The notes under the pieces were generated by a model. That model saw only the letters and a program-made list of their open reading frames with translations. It had not been told where the DNA came from and ran no database searches. DNA of 64,000 nucleotides, taken from positions 16,368,001 to 16,432,000 of the forward strand of contig OY540812.1 of assembly GCA_961205875.1 (NCBI GenBank). Reading direction: 5' to 3'. The position numbers and the translations under genes were made by a program. Position 1 is the stretch's first letter; each line of letters starts with the position of its first letter. This document shows, piece after piece, positions 37,480-49,047 of this stretch. This stretch comes from Sialis fuliginosa (Eukaryota; Arthropoda; Insecta; Megaloptera; Sialidae).

Positions 37480-37670
37480 TTTTAAATAGAACAAAAATTA
37501 TTTTTACTTTTTGTTCTGATTCGTTTTTGTTAGGTAGGTAATTTAACTGTTGTTTGGTTTTTATGACAATAATAACTAATCGTGTTTGTACTTAATTCAA
37601 CTATATATTTTTTAAATCCTAAACAATAATTCCGTAGTCCACGCGAGCGAAGCCGCGCGGGCCCAGCTAG
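37480..37670 (+). mobile_element. Helitron-type 3' end
   Basis: Ends with GC-rich ACGCGAGCGAAGCCGCGCGG, able to form a small hairpin, followed by CCAGCTAG then T: the CTRRT terminus and A/T target typical of Helitrons. About 150 bp just upstream (TTTTTGTTCTGATTCGTTTTTG onwards) recurs in opposite orientation at 55030-55190, and its last block (CTAAACAATAATTCCGTAG) also at 58719-58750. The 5' end of this copy was not identified. Confidence 0.6.
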
Positions 37671-37845
37671 TATTATATAAAAGATAGTCTATATACTACG
37701 ATCGCCAAATTATATTTAATTTTTTTACTTAATTATTAACAAAGTAAAATCAATTAAAAACTAATTTTTTCGAAATCAAATCTTTTTTTATTGAAAAAAT
37801 ACGGACAGTTCACAACTAAACGAGCGCTAGGCCAATAACCTTTAC

Positions 37846-38190
37846 TCAAAATGAGTTGTTAATTTTGTTCATATTCTTCATGATTTGCTTTAACTTAAAA
37901 ATCCATACATAATACACACATGTCATAGCCCATTCTTTGTGATTACTGTGAATATATTCTGTGTCGAGACAATGACGCACGGCTGACCACGCTTGCAGCT
38001 TGTACTCCCAGCTCTCGGGGATTACCGACCGGAAAATGTTGCGTGAAAAACCGTTTACGGTGGGGGCGTTGTTTCCCCATAAATTGTTGTCCGAGTTTGT
38101 GTGTACCGCTAGTGTCAACGTGCTTTTGTTACGAAAATCATACCGATGTCCGATTGTATACTTTTCTGCGAGGGGAGGGGGATTAATTGA
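37846..38190 (-). other. GC-richer open frame of unknown nature
   Basis: On the minus strand, after an acceptor-like CCCTCCCCTCGCAG near 38170, a frame stays open for about 110 codons (EKYTIGHRYDFRNKST.., later VNGFSRNIFRSVIPESWEYK) to a stop near 37846. Its upstream two thirds is clearly less AT-rich than its surroundings. I recognise no domain, there is no convincing ATG, and no donor was settled. It may be a 5' UTR or first-exon region of the receptor gene (same strand), a decayed gene or a regulatory island. Confidence 0.3.
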
Positions 38191-39440
38191 GTGTTATGAC
38201 ATACTGTTACTGTTTGGCTTCTTTTTGTTGTTGATTTTTGAAAAAATAAGTTTATGGTGTAAACATGAATTATTATTTTATTCATAAAAAGAGACTCCAG
38301 TTAATCTGATATTCGGGAGTAATATCCAACGATGTATCATTCAGACGGCAAAGTGACTGATTTTACTTTTTGTTGATTTTATAATTTTGATCCAGGATAC
38401 TTGATCAGTGAAGTACCAAGCAAATTATAAAATAATTTACTTATGAATAAATTAATAACTTTTAGTTGATGAATCTTTGTTTCAAAAATAAACAAACTAA
38501 TCTCAGCTAGTATGTAAACTTTATATATACATTATACTAAAGAAACATTTATGAAGAATATTTAAGTTGTATCCATTAAGGCAACAAGTTTATTTCTTAT
38601 AGTGTTTGTGCGTAAATAGAAAATATAAACAGTTATTAAGCAACTGCAGTTTAGCTATAGAATTATCCGTTTTGTTCCTATATATTCCTTTGATTTTTGG
38701 AATCGAGTAACAACATTTAATTTTTGCTTATATTATCAACAACAAAAATATATGACTTTTTAGAAAAATAAATGCAATAAATTATTTTTTTTTATTTCAA
38801 TTTTCTCGGGTTTTTTTTAAAACTAACATTATTTTTTCTATATTTTATTATGATTATAATTTTCATTTCGTTCCATAAACAAGGTAATTATATATTCTTA
38901 AATGTTTACGCCGTAACAAATGTAATATACACACATCTGACAAAATTTGCTTTTCACATTTACGATATGAATAATGAATTTGTGTTGGCATGAACATTGC
39001 CTAAATACTCTCATTTTCAACTTTGTACATTAACTCTTATGTACCGAAATAAAGCTAGCGTTAGTCACGCATAATTGTATTTTAAATATAAAACGGAGGG
39101 TTACATCATTTAAGATATTAGTTTTAAAATCTGTTGTAATTATTCGCGTTCTCTTAGACTAAGTTAGGTCAATATTTACAATCGTAATTACCGAATCGAT
39201 GGTATGCTAAAATAAATGGGTTTGAATTTAATATTTTCTTAAGTTAAACAATAAATTAGCACACGCTGGAAAGCTGTTGTAACTTTTGTTGAGTGATTAA
39301 TATTTAATCGAAGCATACACACGTTTATTATTTTCTAATTTGAAAACAAGCTTCGATAATCTCTTGAAACAGTCAATTATTTGGGGCTCTTTACTCTTTC
39401 CGTCACAAACAATTAATTATTTATAATTATTATAATATAA
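38191..39440. other. AT-rich spacer, nothing recognised
   Basis: No element ends, exons or RNA genes recognised. Confidence 0.5.
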
Positions 39441-39449
39441 TTTTTTTCG

Positions 39450-39930
39450 GGGAGAAAAATGCGTCATGCACCGTCAGGGGACCTACGTAGCACCACCTGG
39501 TGTGTCAGACTCTAACCGACTAAAAAACTCCCCGCAACATGCATTCGTTCTCCTCGGAACCGCTGTTTGCATTACTTCGAGGAGGTGTCTCTGTTGAGCC
39601 CTAAGGGAGCTCTCTCCTATATTTTATCCCTGTACGCTCTTCTTTTCTAGGAGCACCTCCTCGATGTAAACGGCGTATTTTCTCCAGGAATCCTCGCTGG
39701 TAAGCATCTTGCTTACTAAGTTGTCGGGAGTGATCCTGCCCACCAGTGTCTGGAGTCTGCGCCTCTTTTCGAGTCACCTGACGCATTCAAAGAATGTGTG
39801 GTTGGCGTCGCGTCGTCCAGAGGCGAGTCCCCGCATTGGTAGGCAGAACTCTCCACCTTCCCCATCCTGTGCAGGTAGGTATTGAAGTACCCGTGCCTAG
39901 TTAAGAACTGGCTGAGGTAGTATATTATAA
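39450..39930 (-). pseudogene. R1-like LINE, 3' end of ORF2 and tail
   Basis: Minus-strand translation gives FLTRHGYFNTYLHRMGKVESSAY and then the C-terminal zinc knuckle CGDSPLDDA / NHTFFEC, followed by RRRLQTLVGRITPDNLVSKM and SWRKYAVYIEEVLL before a stop. That is the end of the reverse-transcriptase ORF of an R1/TRAS-type (I-related) non-LTR retrotransposon. A one-base frame change splits the knuckle and an in-frame stop follows it. The reverse transcriptase itself is absent (5'-truncated). GC content is far above the surroundings. It abuts the Penelope-like relic on its right. Confidence 0.75.
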
Positions 39931-39946
39931 TATAATAATAATAATA

Positions 39947-40470
39947 TTAAAGTTGCTAACCCCAAAGATAAAAAATATTAAATGAAAAATTGGGTATTTA
40001 TAAAATTAACTGCTAAAATTGCGACGAAAGCTACATAGGACAAATTAGGAGATTAATAAACATTAGATTTAAAGAGTACATGGCTCACCTAAAATACAAC
40101 CGGATTGATAAATCCAGCGTAGCTCATCATATGACTACATTAAATCACACAACAGATATAAGTAATTTAAAACTAATTAAAACATGCAGTAATAATAATC
40201 AATTAGACGGAGTAGAAAGCTTAGAAACCTTGAGAGATAAGACTAGGATTTTTAATAGTGGTACCGGACTTATCCCGGCTTCAGTCCTTCTAGACCTTGC
40301 AGTTGATTGGTCAGAATAGAATCATTGAAGCGAGATAAGCCCTTTTAATATAAATATAGGTTTGATCAAGACTGTATCAATTTGGCTCTTGATGAGTACT
40401 ACTTATGAAGTCAACACACATGTCGAGTGGCATTGTTTTATTATATTTAAGGTGTATATTTTTAGTTTAA
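39947..40470 (+). pseudogene. Penelope-like element, GIY-YIG end and terminal repeat
   Basis: The translation contains GIYKINC followed by CDESYIGQ and INIRFKEY, the GIY..YIG and catalytic-Arg blocks of the endonuclease that ends Penelope-like proteins. It runs on to HHMTTLNHTTDISNLKLIK and a natural-looking C-terminus (LLDLAVDWSE). After the stop come TTGGCTCTTGATGAGTAC and a worn hammerhead-like fold, then CATTGTTTTATT. The reverse transcriptase is missing, so this is a 5'-truncated, broken copy. A smaller relative is at 10805-11120 and a terminal piece at 37330-37460. Confidence 0.75.
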
Positions 40471-43201
40471 ATATTCTGTGTAGTGAAACATACTATAAAT
40501 TTTTATTATCGTATAACTAGGAACTTTTACATAAGTCACTTTTGTAATAATTATTGTGAACTAGAAAATTAACGTTTACAAAAAACAAAACATATAATAA
40601 ATCTATTTTCATTTTCTTGTTCATAAAAAAAAGTTTTTCCAAAAAAATTACGTTGTTTTTAATTTTGTTCTTATTTATTTGGAAAATTTTAAACAACAGC
40701 CGTAAAATTCCATATTATTATAGAAAATATTTTTTATCAAACCCACCATTATCGATATCAAATTCAAGGACTACAATCGACGAATTCAAAATTATACAAC
40801 AACAAAAAAGGAGTTTGTTAATAGATCTAAAAACCCGACTAAGTTAAAAGTTGTCACAGAACAGACGTATTTGCATGTCACATAAAGATGCGGAAGGAAC
40901 ACATGAAATTAATTTTAGAGTAGTGCAACTACGTCAGTTCTGTGAAACTTCTTCCTTGTAAAGACAACTTGTTTTTAACTTTTTAGCTAAAATGTTTTAG
41001 CGTAGCTGTGGTTTATTTTAAAAAAACTTTTATTTACTTATTCGTTGATACAATGCTTATTATAAACATAACTTTACAGGCAGTAACACAGAACAAGAGT
41101 AGAAATATGTGTCAACTAACAATAAGTTAAACAAACATGCCAAGTTCCCTCTAGTGTCAGGTGTAATATTATACAATAACATAAATTTAATTATCAACTA
41201 TAAGTTGTAACTCAAAACAACCCACCATGAAAAGAATTAATGTTATTTTCCCGAAATAAAATACTCAGAAATGTTGGTTTTACAAATATTTGAATATAAA
41301 TTGAATATTCATCTAATCAAATACTGTATCTGTATTATATTGTCGAAGCCGAATATAATCGAATAGAATATACGGTGAACTTTTATATTATATGTACATT
41401 CGACTTCTTGGTATAAATTATAATATTTTGTTGTCTTAAATGTAGGCAGATAAATGAACAAAGTAATATTAATTTATTATTATATATAGCTTTTAAAATG
41501 ATAACGTTTTCCTTAAATTTTCAATAATATGAAGAAAGTAGAGCGTGTAAATATTATTAATGCTTATTTTAGCTTGTGATAAAAGTTTGTAATTTGTCTT
41601 TTCTCTCGCTGCTTGGAAAGTGAAATTTAGCATTCATTACTGGAGTGCGAAATTTAATTAGTCAGTTAGAAAACAACGGGACTAATTCTACAAAATTTGT
41701 CTAGAAAATAAATATTTTTATAGAAAAATCATATCAAACATTATGATCTGCTTTAAAGTTTTTTTTCCAGAATTTAAAAATGCAAAACGTCACTTAGCTT
41801 TCTTTAAATTGTATTTTTAGGCCTTAGGGTATGGCTAAACGAGCGTTATAGTGTCGCTTTTTTTTAAAGATCATTCTTACAAACCGTGGCGTTTAAATCT
41901 GGTCTTTTTTTGTACATGTGGAACATCTGAATAATCTTAACATAAATATGACGTAACGAAAGCTTTACAATTAATTTTATTCAAATACTTAGTATCCATG
42001 CATCAACATATACTCTAAGGTCTTCATCCACTCACACCGTTGTTGTTTAATTATATGAGGTGACGATTATATAGAGCGCTATGGAATATTTGTCTAAATG
42101 AAACATTTGAATTGTTCATGTTATTGAGAAATTGGACCTCAGGTTGTCACTAAGACACTAGATCTATAACGTTCACACATTACAGTTATCGTCATAAGAT
42201 AAAGCTCTTTCGCTTATTGCTGGCGCTTCTCGTGGTTTACTCGTTAGTGTACTAGTTTATGTATATATTCATATTAAACATTTATTACCAAACTGTTAAT
42301 AACGCTAGTTATATAACAACAGTTTTAGATTAAAATTCATATTGTCTTTTTACTTTTTTATACATACATGAAATGTACTGTATAATAAAATATAGTGACC
42401 ATGAAAAAATTCGATCTGAGATTTTAACGGAACTACACGTATTGAGAGTCCCTGAATCACGTCCGACTATTATCTCAATGACGTCTGTGTATCTGTAAAC
42501 GCTCTACAGCCAAAACGGTGAGACTTACAAACATTAAATTTTAAACTTAAGGTTTTTGAATACTCATTGTTTAAAAACCATCACTAAACCTGATGAATTT
42601 TTTTTTAATTTTTCGAATTATTTTTGAAAAGGTGCTCAGTAAAAAAATGTTTCGGATTAAAATTATAGAAAATGCTCTTATCTTTAATTTATATTCTGTT
42701 CATTTTCCCCCCAATTTTTTTTTAGGAAATAATCGATAAGGCAGCGCGTAGAAAACTTGCTATATGTATGGCATTATTCTTTGCAATAGTCGGAAATACT
42801 TCTCAAAGAATACTAACAGTTATATGTATAGATAGGTATAGTTGCAAAATATGCTAAATGTAAGTAAAATGTAACAAGTAATATTATTTAGTTTTAACTG
42901 TCTCCTGAAAAAGGTACATATGTATGTGATATAGCAGATTTTGCAAGCTCAACGACGATTAGTAACAAAATCTTTTGTTATTACTAGTAAAAGCAAATAT
43001 AAAGATATTCATATGTTTTTGCTTCCCAATTAATCTTTTTTCGAACCTTAAAAATCTTGTAGTCAATAAAAAAATTTTTAGATACATATATAATAATACT
43101 ATCTACAATATACATAAAGATTATTATTATTATTATTATTAAGTAGTTATAATATACAGTTCATTATTTATTTATTCTGCAAACTATACGTTATTCAGAA
43201 A
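40471..43201. other. AT-rich spacer, nothing recognised
   Basis: One 76-codon open frame near 40617 is Lys/Ile/Phe-rich and shows no domain. No repeat ends recognised. Confidence 0.5.
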
Positions 43202-43203
43202 TA

Positions 43204-44129
43204 CGAGGGTTGCTATTTATATTTCTGGCCTAATAATTAAAAAACGAATATTGATGATCGAAATTGGTTCTATTGTTTTTCAAAATATTCTCCATGAAGA
43301 TCAATACACTTTTGCATGCGTTTAAACTAATTTTCGAAGCACTTTTTTCACTCCGATTGAGGTAAACCTTCTTATGAGCGTTTGTCAGATTATGCGGGAT
43401 CCAACGCAAACAAATCTTTTTTACGGCCATATGATCATGCAATATCTTATTGATGCTTGTTATACTAATTCCCAAAGATGACTCAATATCACGGTACGTT
43501 ACATGACGTTCTTGTTTTATCAGTTCACGCACAGTATCGATGTTTTCTGGCACAACAACTGATTTTAGACGACCTTACGGAATTCGTTCTGGAGCGATTG
43601 AATTCGTTATACCCATAGACATAGAGAATGGACCAGGCATCTGACTCGAACACAGAACCGTGTCAAAAGAAAGAGATAGAAACAGGTATGGAATAACTGT
43701 GTAACTCTATGTCTATGTTCCAAACTACACTGCATCTCTCTCTCCTTTTTTGAACAGATGTTACACCATTGAGTTAATACAGAATGCACTGTCCATTCCT
43801 CTATGTCTATGGTTATACCAGTTTTTTACAGTGCTGTAGGATGGTGCTTTATCACCGTATAAAGAATTAAGTTCATCGATACACTCTTGTCTTGATAATC
43901 CACGTCGAAAGTTATGAAAAATAATCGCACGAAAATGTTCACGAGTTAATTCCATTCTTTGCCCGAGATGACTTTTTCAAGTAACTGTAAACAACACAAA
44001 TCGCGCTCGATTTACAAAATATTCTGAAGAAGGTTATATTCAATAATGTCTAGTTTCCAATGAAAACGACAGATGGCACCTGGTAACACTCAATGTTGCC
44101 AAGGCCAGAAATATGAATAGCAACCCTCG
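43204..44129 (-). pseudogene. Mariner transposon with internal deletion
   Basis: Perfectly placed TA on both sides. Inverted ends are CGAGGGTTGCTATTTATATT and AATATGAATAGCAACCCTCG-type, each followed by TTCTGGCC / GGCCAG. On the minus strand the transposase starts MELTREHFRAIIFHNFRRGL at 43955 (first helix-turn-helix), is interrupted by a 200-bp MITE after NWYN, resumes with EFNR and then PENIDTVRELIKQERHVTYR and LGISITSINKIL (second helix-turn-helix), and reaches RWIPHNL. The whole DDD catalytic region is deleted, and only the C-terminal end is kept in shifted frame. The DNA-binding half is well preserved apart from the insert. Mellifera/cecropia-like mariner by resemblance. Confidence 0.9.
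43613..43812. mobile_element. 200-bp MITE inside the mariner
   Basis: Inverted ends CCATAGACATAGAGAATGG and CCATTCCTCTATGTCTATGG, flanked by a 6-bp duplication TTATAC (43607-43612, 43813-43818). Removing it restores the mariner reading NWYNEFNR. A third copy of the end motif, CTCTATGTCTATG, lies in the interior near 43706. Superfamily not recognised. Confidence 0.85.
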
Positions 44130-44131
44130 TA

Positions 44132-45284
44132 CTATTTACATAACTAACTTAGTAGAGCAAAATGGACGCTAAACTTACGATACAATGATTCCGGGATTGT
44201 TAATGGTGAAGTGACACATACCCTACGTCAGCAGTTATAAAGTAAATTCATACTTATGTATAGATACTATCTATCAAAAACTTTACAATGCTCGTTGTAA
44301 TGATAAATGTTACAAAATAATGTACGTTTTCTAGTTAATCAAAGTAGAACAATGTGGCGTAGACAAAGGGCGGATTTTCAAATTATAAAGAAAAATTTAG
44401 TTCTAATATTTTGATTGATAAATGTTAAAATAAGATTATATATTTTTTTTATACAAACCGTTCTTATGGTATTAAAATAAAAGAACTTTTATTAAATGAG
44501 TTTTGTAATTAATATTAAATACCATAAGTAACATAAAAACTTAAAAACTAAAAACTAACATTTTATATTTTTTTTCCCCATCAATTTGAAATTTGAAAAA
44601 GAGGCTTAAAAATATTCTCTTGTTTGATCTATTAAACATGTACCACTAAAAAACATTTTTTAAAGCTAGTTTATAAAAATATATTGTGCGATAGCAATCA
44701 TTACATTGTCTGGAAGACAAGATTAAATTTAAAAAAGTGCTAAAAGTTAAATTCTATAAACTTTTTGTGATTATTGCTGCTCTTAATATTAATATTCACG
44801 TTAAATTTCACAGGCACTGTGATAATGAGATAGATATAGGTTTAAGTTAAGTGCAACATATACATAATTGCAAGTATACATTTTTGTATTATGACATAAG
44901 TGAATACCTATACATTTTAATGTTTATGTTTAGTGTAATTATTGTTAAACTACCAATGTAAGTGTAATTTAATAAAAAATGCGAATCTAAAAAATTAAGT
45001 TAGCCTAATTTTACTTGGCGTTCTTAAAATTCGAAATTTACTTCAATTTTCTTTAGCTTAAAAAATATCGTATTATTTGTTAAAAATAAATAAATAGAAA
45101 TAGAATTATAGTAATATCCCGAAATATTTTAACATTGGGTCTTATGGAAGAATGCAGGGATCTAAAGAAAGAAAAAAACGTACTAACGAGGTTTCACTGT
45201 ACTCACTATTCATTTTTCTTTATCTCTGATTAGACTCATGGTTACATTTTATAATTTGTTTGTGAACTTTAACATCATTTTACA
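44132..45284. other. AT-rich spacer, nothing recognised
   Basis: No element ends or exons recognised. Confidence 0.5.
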
Positions 45285-45407
45285 AAAAATCTGTTTTCTA
45301 TAATTTTTTTACTCTTAAAAATCCTTTAATTTTGTAAAATGATGTTAAACATTTTACAAAAATTAAAGGATTTTTAAGAGTAAAAAAATCATAGAAAACA
45401 GATTTTT
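45285..45407. repeat. Near-perfect hairpin, ~57-bp arms
   Basis: Arms 45285-45341 and 45350-45407 (ATCTGTTTTCTATAATTTTT.. and its complement) differ by one substitution and one extra A, around an 8-nt loop. A flanking TTAACATCATTTTAC echoes the loop-side sequence. Small foldback element or hairpin RNA source; nothing coding. Confidence 0.75.
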
Positions 45408-45419
45408 ATAATTGCACGT

Positions 45420-45515
45420 CGCTTCAAACTCGCCCTAAAAACAAGATCCAAATTTGAGGAGGGGGGCAAAAAGTAGTAATTAACCCCCCCCCCCCCCCCA
45501 ACTGGCTCCGCCGTA
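45420..45515. repeat. C-run with hAT-like end remnant
   Basis: A run of about 18 C (45484 onward) lies next to AACTGGCTCCGCCGTAACTG, which reversed reads CAGTTACGGCGGAGCCAG, like a hAT MITE end. GGAGGGGGGC lies on the other side. Limits not clear. Confidence 0.4.
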
Positions 45516-46950
45516 ACTGTATGTCAGTCAGCTGTGGAAAGAAAGTTTGTAAAACAACAAAATGAAACAATCTTATTTAAAAAAAAATTGAGACAATATT
45601 TAACTTGATTATGTATATACATATGTATATAACATAGCATATTATGTTATCAAATTTGTAAATGAGGGTAGATGCATATATAATTTCAAAGAAAGTAAAT
45701 TTCATTTCTACATTCTGTACGAAGACGGTGATGTTCTTGTATCGATCTACCTGTTTCATTTTATCTCATTGTCGATAAGAAATTCGTTCTGCTGAATGTA
45801 TATTAGGAAAAAAACATTTATACACCATAGGTTCGAATCAGCAAATGGCCAAAGAATATTTTAACCTGAAAAGAATCAAATCAATCAATTTTCACTAAAA
45901 TGTCGAAGTGAAATATCGTTCTCCCTGAAAAATGTTTACTTGGATCGACAAAAAATGATGTATACATAATTCATATATTATCTAAATGGTTGATTTTACA
46001 AAATGATAGATAGAAAAATGTATTCATTCGTACGAAAAAGTAATCCATAATGTTTAGGTATAAAAATAATATCGTTAGCTTAATTAAATGTTTTGAATGA
46101 CCTAAAAACTTTTTTTAATTTCGGACAATAATTAATATTTCGTTTATTTATAGTTAACCTGAGAATCCAAACATGCAAATTATTAAATTTGAATAATTCA
46201 ATGTAAATATAGATCATACGTAATTTGTAATAATAATAAACTTAAAATCAACGTTATAAAATATACCGGAAACACATATTATTAAAAAAAAAGTTATCAA
46301 ATAAATACCTCAATATTTGTTTAATATTTCATTCAAAAGCAAACTAGGTATTACAACTCATTAGATTCGTATTATATTTTCCAAAAATCGAACAATTGCT
46401 GTGTTCAGTTTGACCACGTCCCCTACCAATTATAAAGGATTACTTTTGTAAAAGCTTAATAGCTTTTTTATTATTCATTTTTAGCAAATATCAGTTGTTT
46501 TAATTGCGCCATGATCTTGTTTTTGCTAATTGCATTTGTACGTGATATTTAAACGATTTACGTAAAAAAGTTTTTATAATTAATTACAGTTTTTAAGAAA
46601 ACTACTTTATGTTCATTATGAAGTGAAAATATTGTTTTATTATTTTAATGGTAGTGGAAGAATACATATAATGAATGAGAATATAATAATTTATTTTTTT
46701 ATTAGGAAATACAATGCAAATATCAGTTTATTACATTTTTGATTGATTTTTGAAAATGAGTACAAAAAATGAAACAAAAATAAAAACATTAAATATACCA
46801 TTACCATGTTTACGCTCCATATGAAAAATCAAACTTAAGGCGTATAATAATAAAACGAAAATTAATATAAAATTTTTCCAAAATACCTTTCAAATCTATA
46901 TAAAAAAATACCCTAATGAATCTTTGGCAAAAATAACTTATCCAATTTAG
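45516..46950. other. AT-rich spacer, nothing recognised
   Basis: No exon, TIR or RNA gene recognised. Confidence 0.5.
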
Positions 46951-46959
46951 CAAAACAAA

Positions 46960-47090
46960 GAAAATCGAAATTTTGATTATTTCAATGTACCGTCTAAACC
47001 ACTAATCCCCTCTCCTATACAAACATTTGATTTAATTTTATCTGAATCTGTATTACTTACTCCTTATTTATAGCAGAAAGACAAAACTGC
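46960..47090. repeat. GATGTCCAAGATAAG family, worn copy 3
   Basis: Blocks AATGTACCGTCTAAACCAC and TCTGAATCTGTATTACTTAC resemble the same positions in copies 1 and 2. The end itself is not preserved. Confidence 0.45.
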
Positions 47091-47589
47091 AAAAAACTCT
47101 ATACATTTTTAATACAAAGTGTTTTTAAAATTTAATTTAAATAATAAAACTAAATATTTAATTAGTGACCAAATAAAGTATTTGATTAATTAACCACGGT
47201 ATTATTTGAAAACACTTCTATGAAATAGTCTGTGTACAATAGTGTACATACAAGTACCTATACATACATATATTCCGGAGATCATAGAAGACTTATAAAT
47301 CCATGTAACTCTAGGACAATCTTGATTAGTTAGCAGTCCTAAATGGATCAATATTTAGGTAATTTTACAAGCGGGATGCCTTGTACAACTTCGGGTTTGC
47401 TATGATGCCTTAAAAGCTATCTACTATAGATATATTTTGAATAGAATATAGTTAACATAGTTGCTGATCAAATAATATTTTAGAGTCTCCGAACATTTTT
47501 CGCAAATAGTTAAAATTCCGGGCTTGTTTGAAGAATTATTCGATTTTATTTTTATAAATTACAAGGCTAAGATGGTTACCAATTTCCCG

Positions 47590-47785
47590 AGAGATTAAGG
47601 CTTTATCTTGGTCTGAACATTGTTAAAACTTGAATCCTATTGAAAATTTTTGGTAGTTCTTGAAGCATGGACTCTTCGGAAGGATGAGACGATAAAAGAA
47701 AATTGTTTAAAGAACGTAGAGACCATATCCAAGAAAAGAATACAAGCTGTTATGGCCGTCAATCGACAAATGACAAAATTTTGAC
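47590..47785 (+). pseudogene. Tc1-like transposase C-terminal relic
   Basis: Broken frames give LSWSEH..NLNPIENFW followed by FLKHGLFGRMR, matching the SPDLNPIENLW..LK motif that carries the third catalytic region of Tc1-type transposases. It is interrupted by stops and a frame change, and no inverted ends were found. Old and inactive. Confidence 0.55.
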
Positions 47786-48825
47786 ATATATCATTAGAAT
47801 ATTTAATATTTAAATTATTCATGCATAACAATAATTGTTCTACTTTAAATATTAGTTAGTTAACCTCTACTTTATTTTACAAATAAATATGTAGCGTTTA
47901 TTTTGTATGAGAGTAAGATGTTTTACATCTTAGAAAATTACAAAAATTGCGAAGTATTGAATGAGTTTCTTATAATATTTTCTTGCAGTTAAAGCTTTAC
48001 TGCAAAAAATTTTATTCTAATTTTAAACATTATAACATTCAAATATTTATCATCAAAAAGATATCCAGAATCTAAATTCACGTTTCATAAAGAAACAATA
48101 CTTTCTGCAGATCCTGGTAGACTTTGTTTGTACTGTAGATGTTTATACTTTCCTTTCCGGCAAACTTGAGTATATATGTAGGTATATTATGAGTAGGTGT
48201 GTTGCGAATATGGGTTAGGTGTGTTGGAACCGCATCGTATATCAACAAGGTGCCAGGAATTCGGTGTCGCCTTATTATCACACCTGTCATCTCTACATGT
48301 CGCGCAGATAATTGCGAGAGTCGCGGATATGTAAATATGTCAACTCCTTATGAATATCAAATTTATACTGGCACACATGTGCAGCAAATAATCATATTTG
48401 TATGTGGAATAAACTGTTAGTATAACCTCTATTCATATATCATGCTTTTTACTTTCTTATACCTATGTATGAAATATACATTAAATTATAAATATATAAA
48501 GCCGATTTTTTTTCAAATTCCGGATTTTTATGGAATTATTCATTCTGACTATTTTTACCATGATGTCTGCATGTCTGTATGTAGACGCTGTAACTCAAAT
48601 ATGACAAATCGTAGAAGGGTGAATTTTTAAATTTAAGATTAATTTTCGTCTCGAAAGAAAACCTCTTACTTTTGAAAACGATTTTTAAACGATCAGGTAA
48701 AAAATTGTAGATAGTATTTTTATCTATAATTTATGTTTTAGTAATTTTTTTCAAAAAAACCAGCAAATTTTGGAAAAAATAATTTTAAATCATATTTCAA
48801 ATTGTTCATAACAGAAAAATATCTA
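47786..48825. other. AT-rich spacer, nothing firm recognised
   Basis: GTCTGCATGTCTGTATGTAG near 48565 is the kind of short CTGT repeat often seen in worn transposon ends, but no boundaries are visible. The antiparallel open frames around 48080-48420 have no domain. Confidence 0.45.
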
Positions 48826-49047
48826 CCATGAGTGTCATGTGACTTTCTTATACGTATTATTAGATTAAACAATGTACGTGTCTGCCATAGGTACCATGGG
48901 ATCTATCTTATACGTAATACTGAGAGTGATCAGTGTGGCTGTTGTTAATTATCTAATTATGTAAAAAAAATCTTTCTGTCTAAATCATAAATGATAGAAA
49001 AAATCACTGTCAGTATTACGTATAAGAAAGTCCCGTGGCACTCATGG
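48826..49047. mobile_element. 222-bp MITE, CCATGAGTG ends
   Basis: Inverted ends CCATGAGTGTCATGTGACTT and AAGTCCCGTGGCACTCATGG extend to CTTATACGTATTA on both sides. A third internal copy of the motif (CCATGGGATCTATCTTATACG) lies at 48893. Non-coding. Confidence 0.75.
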
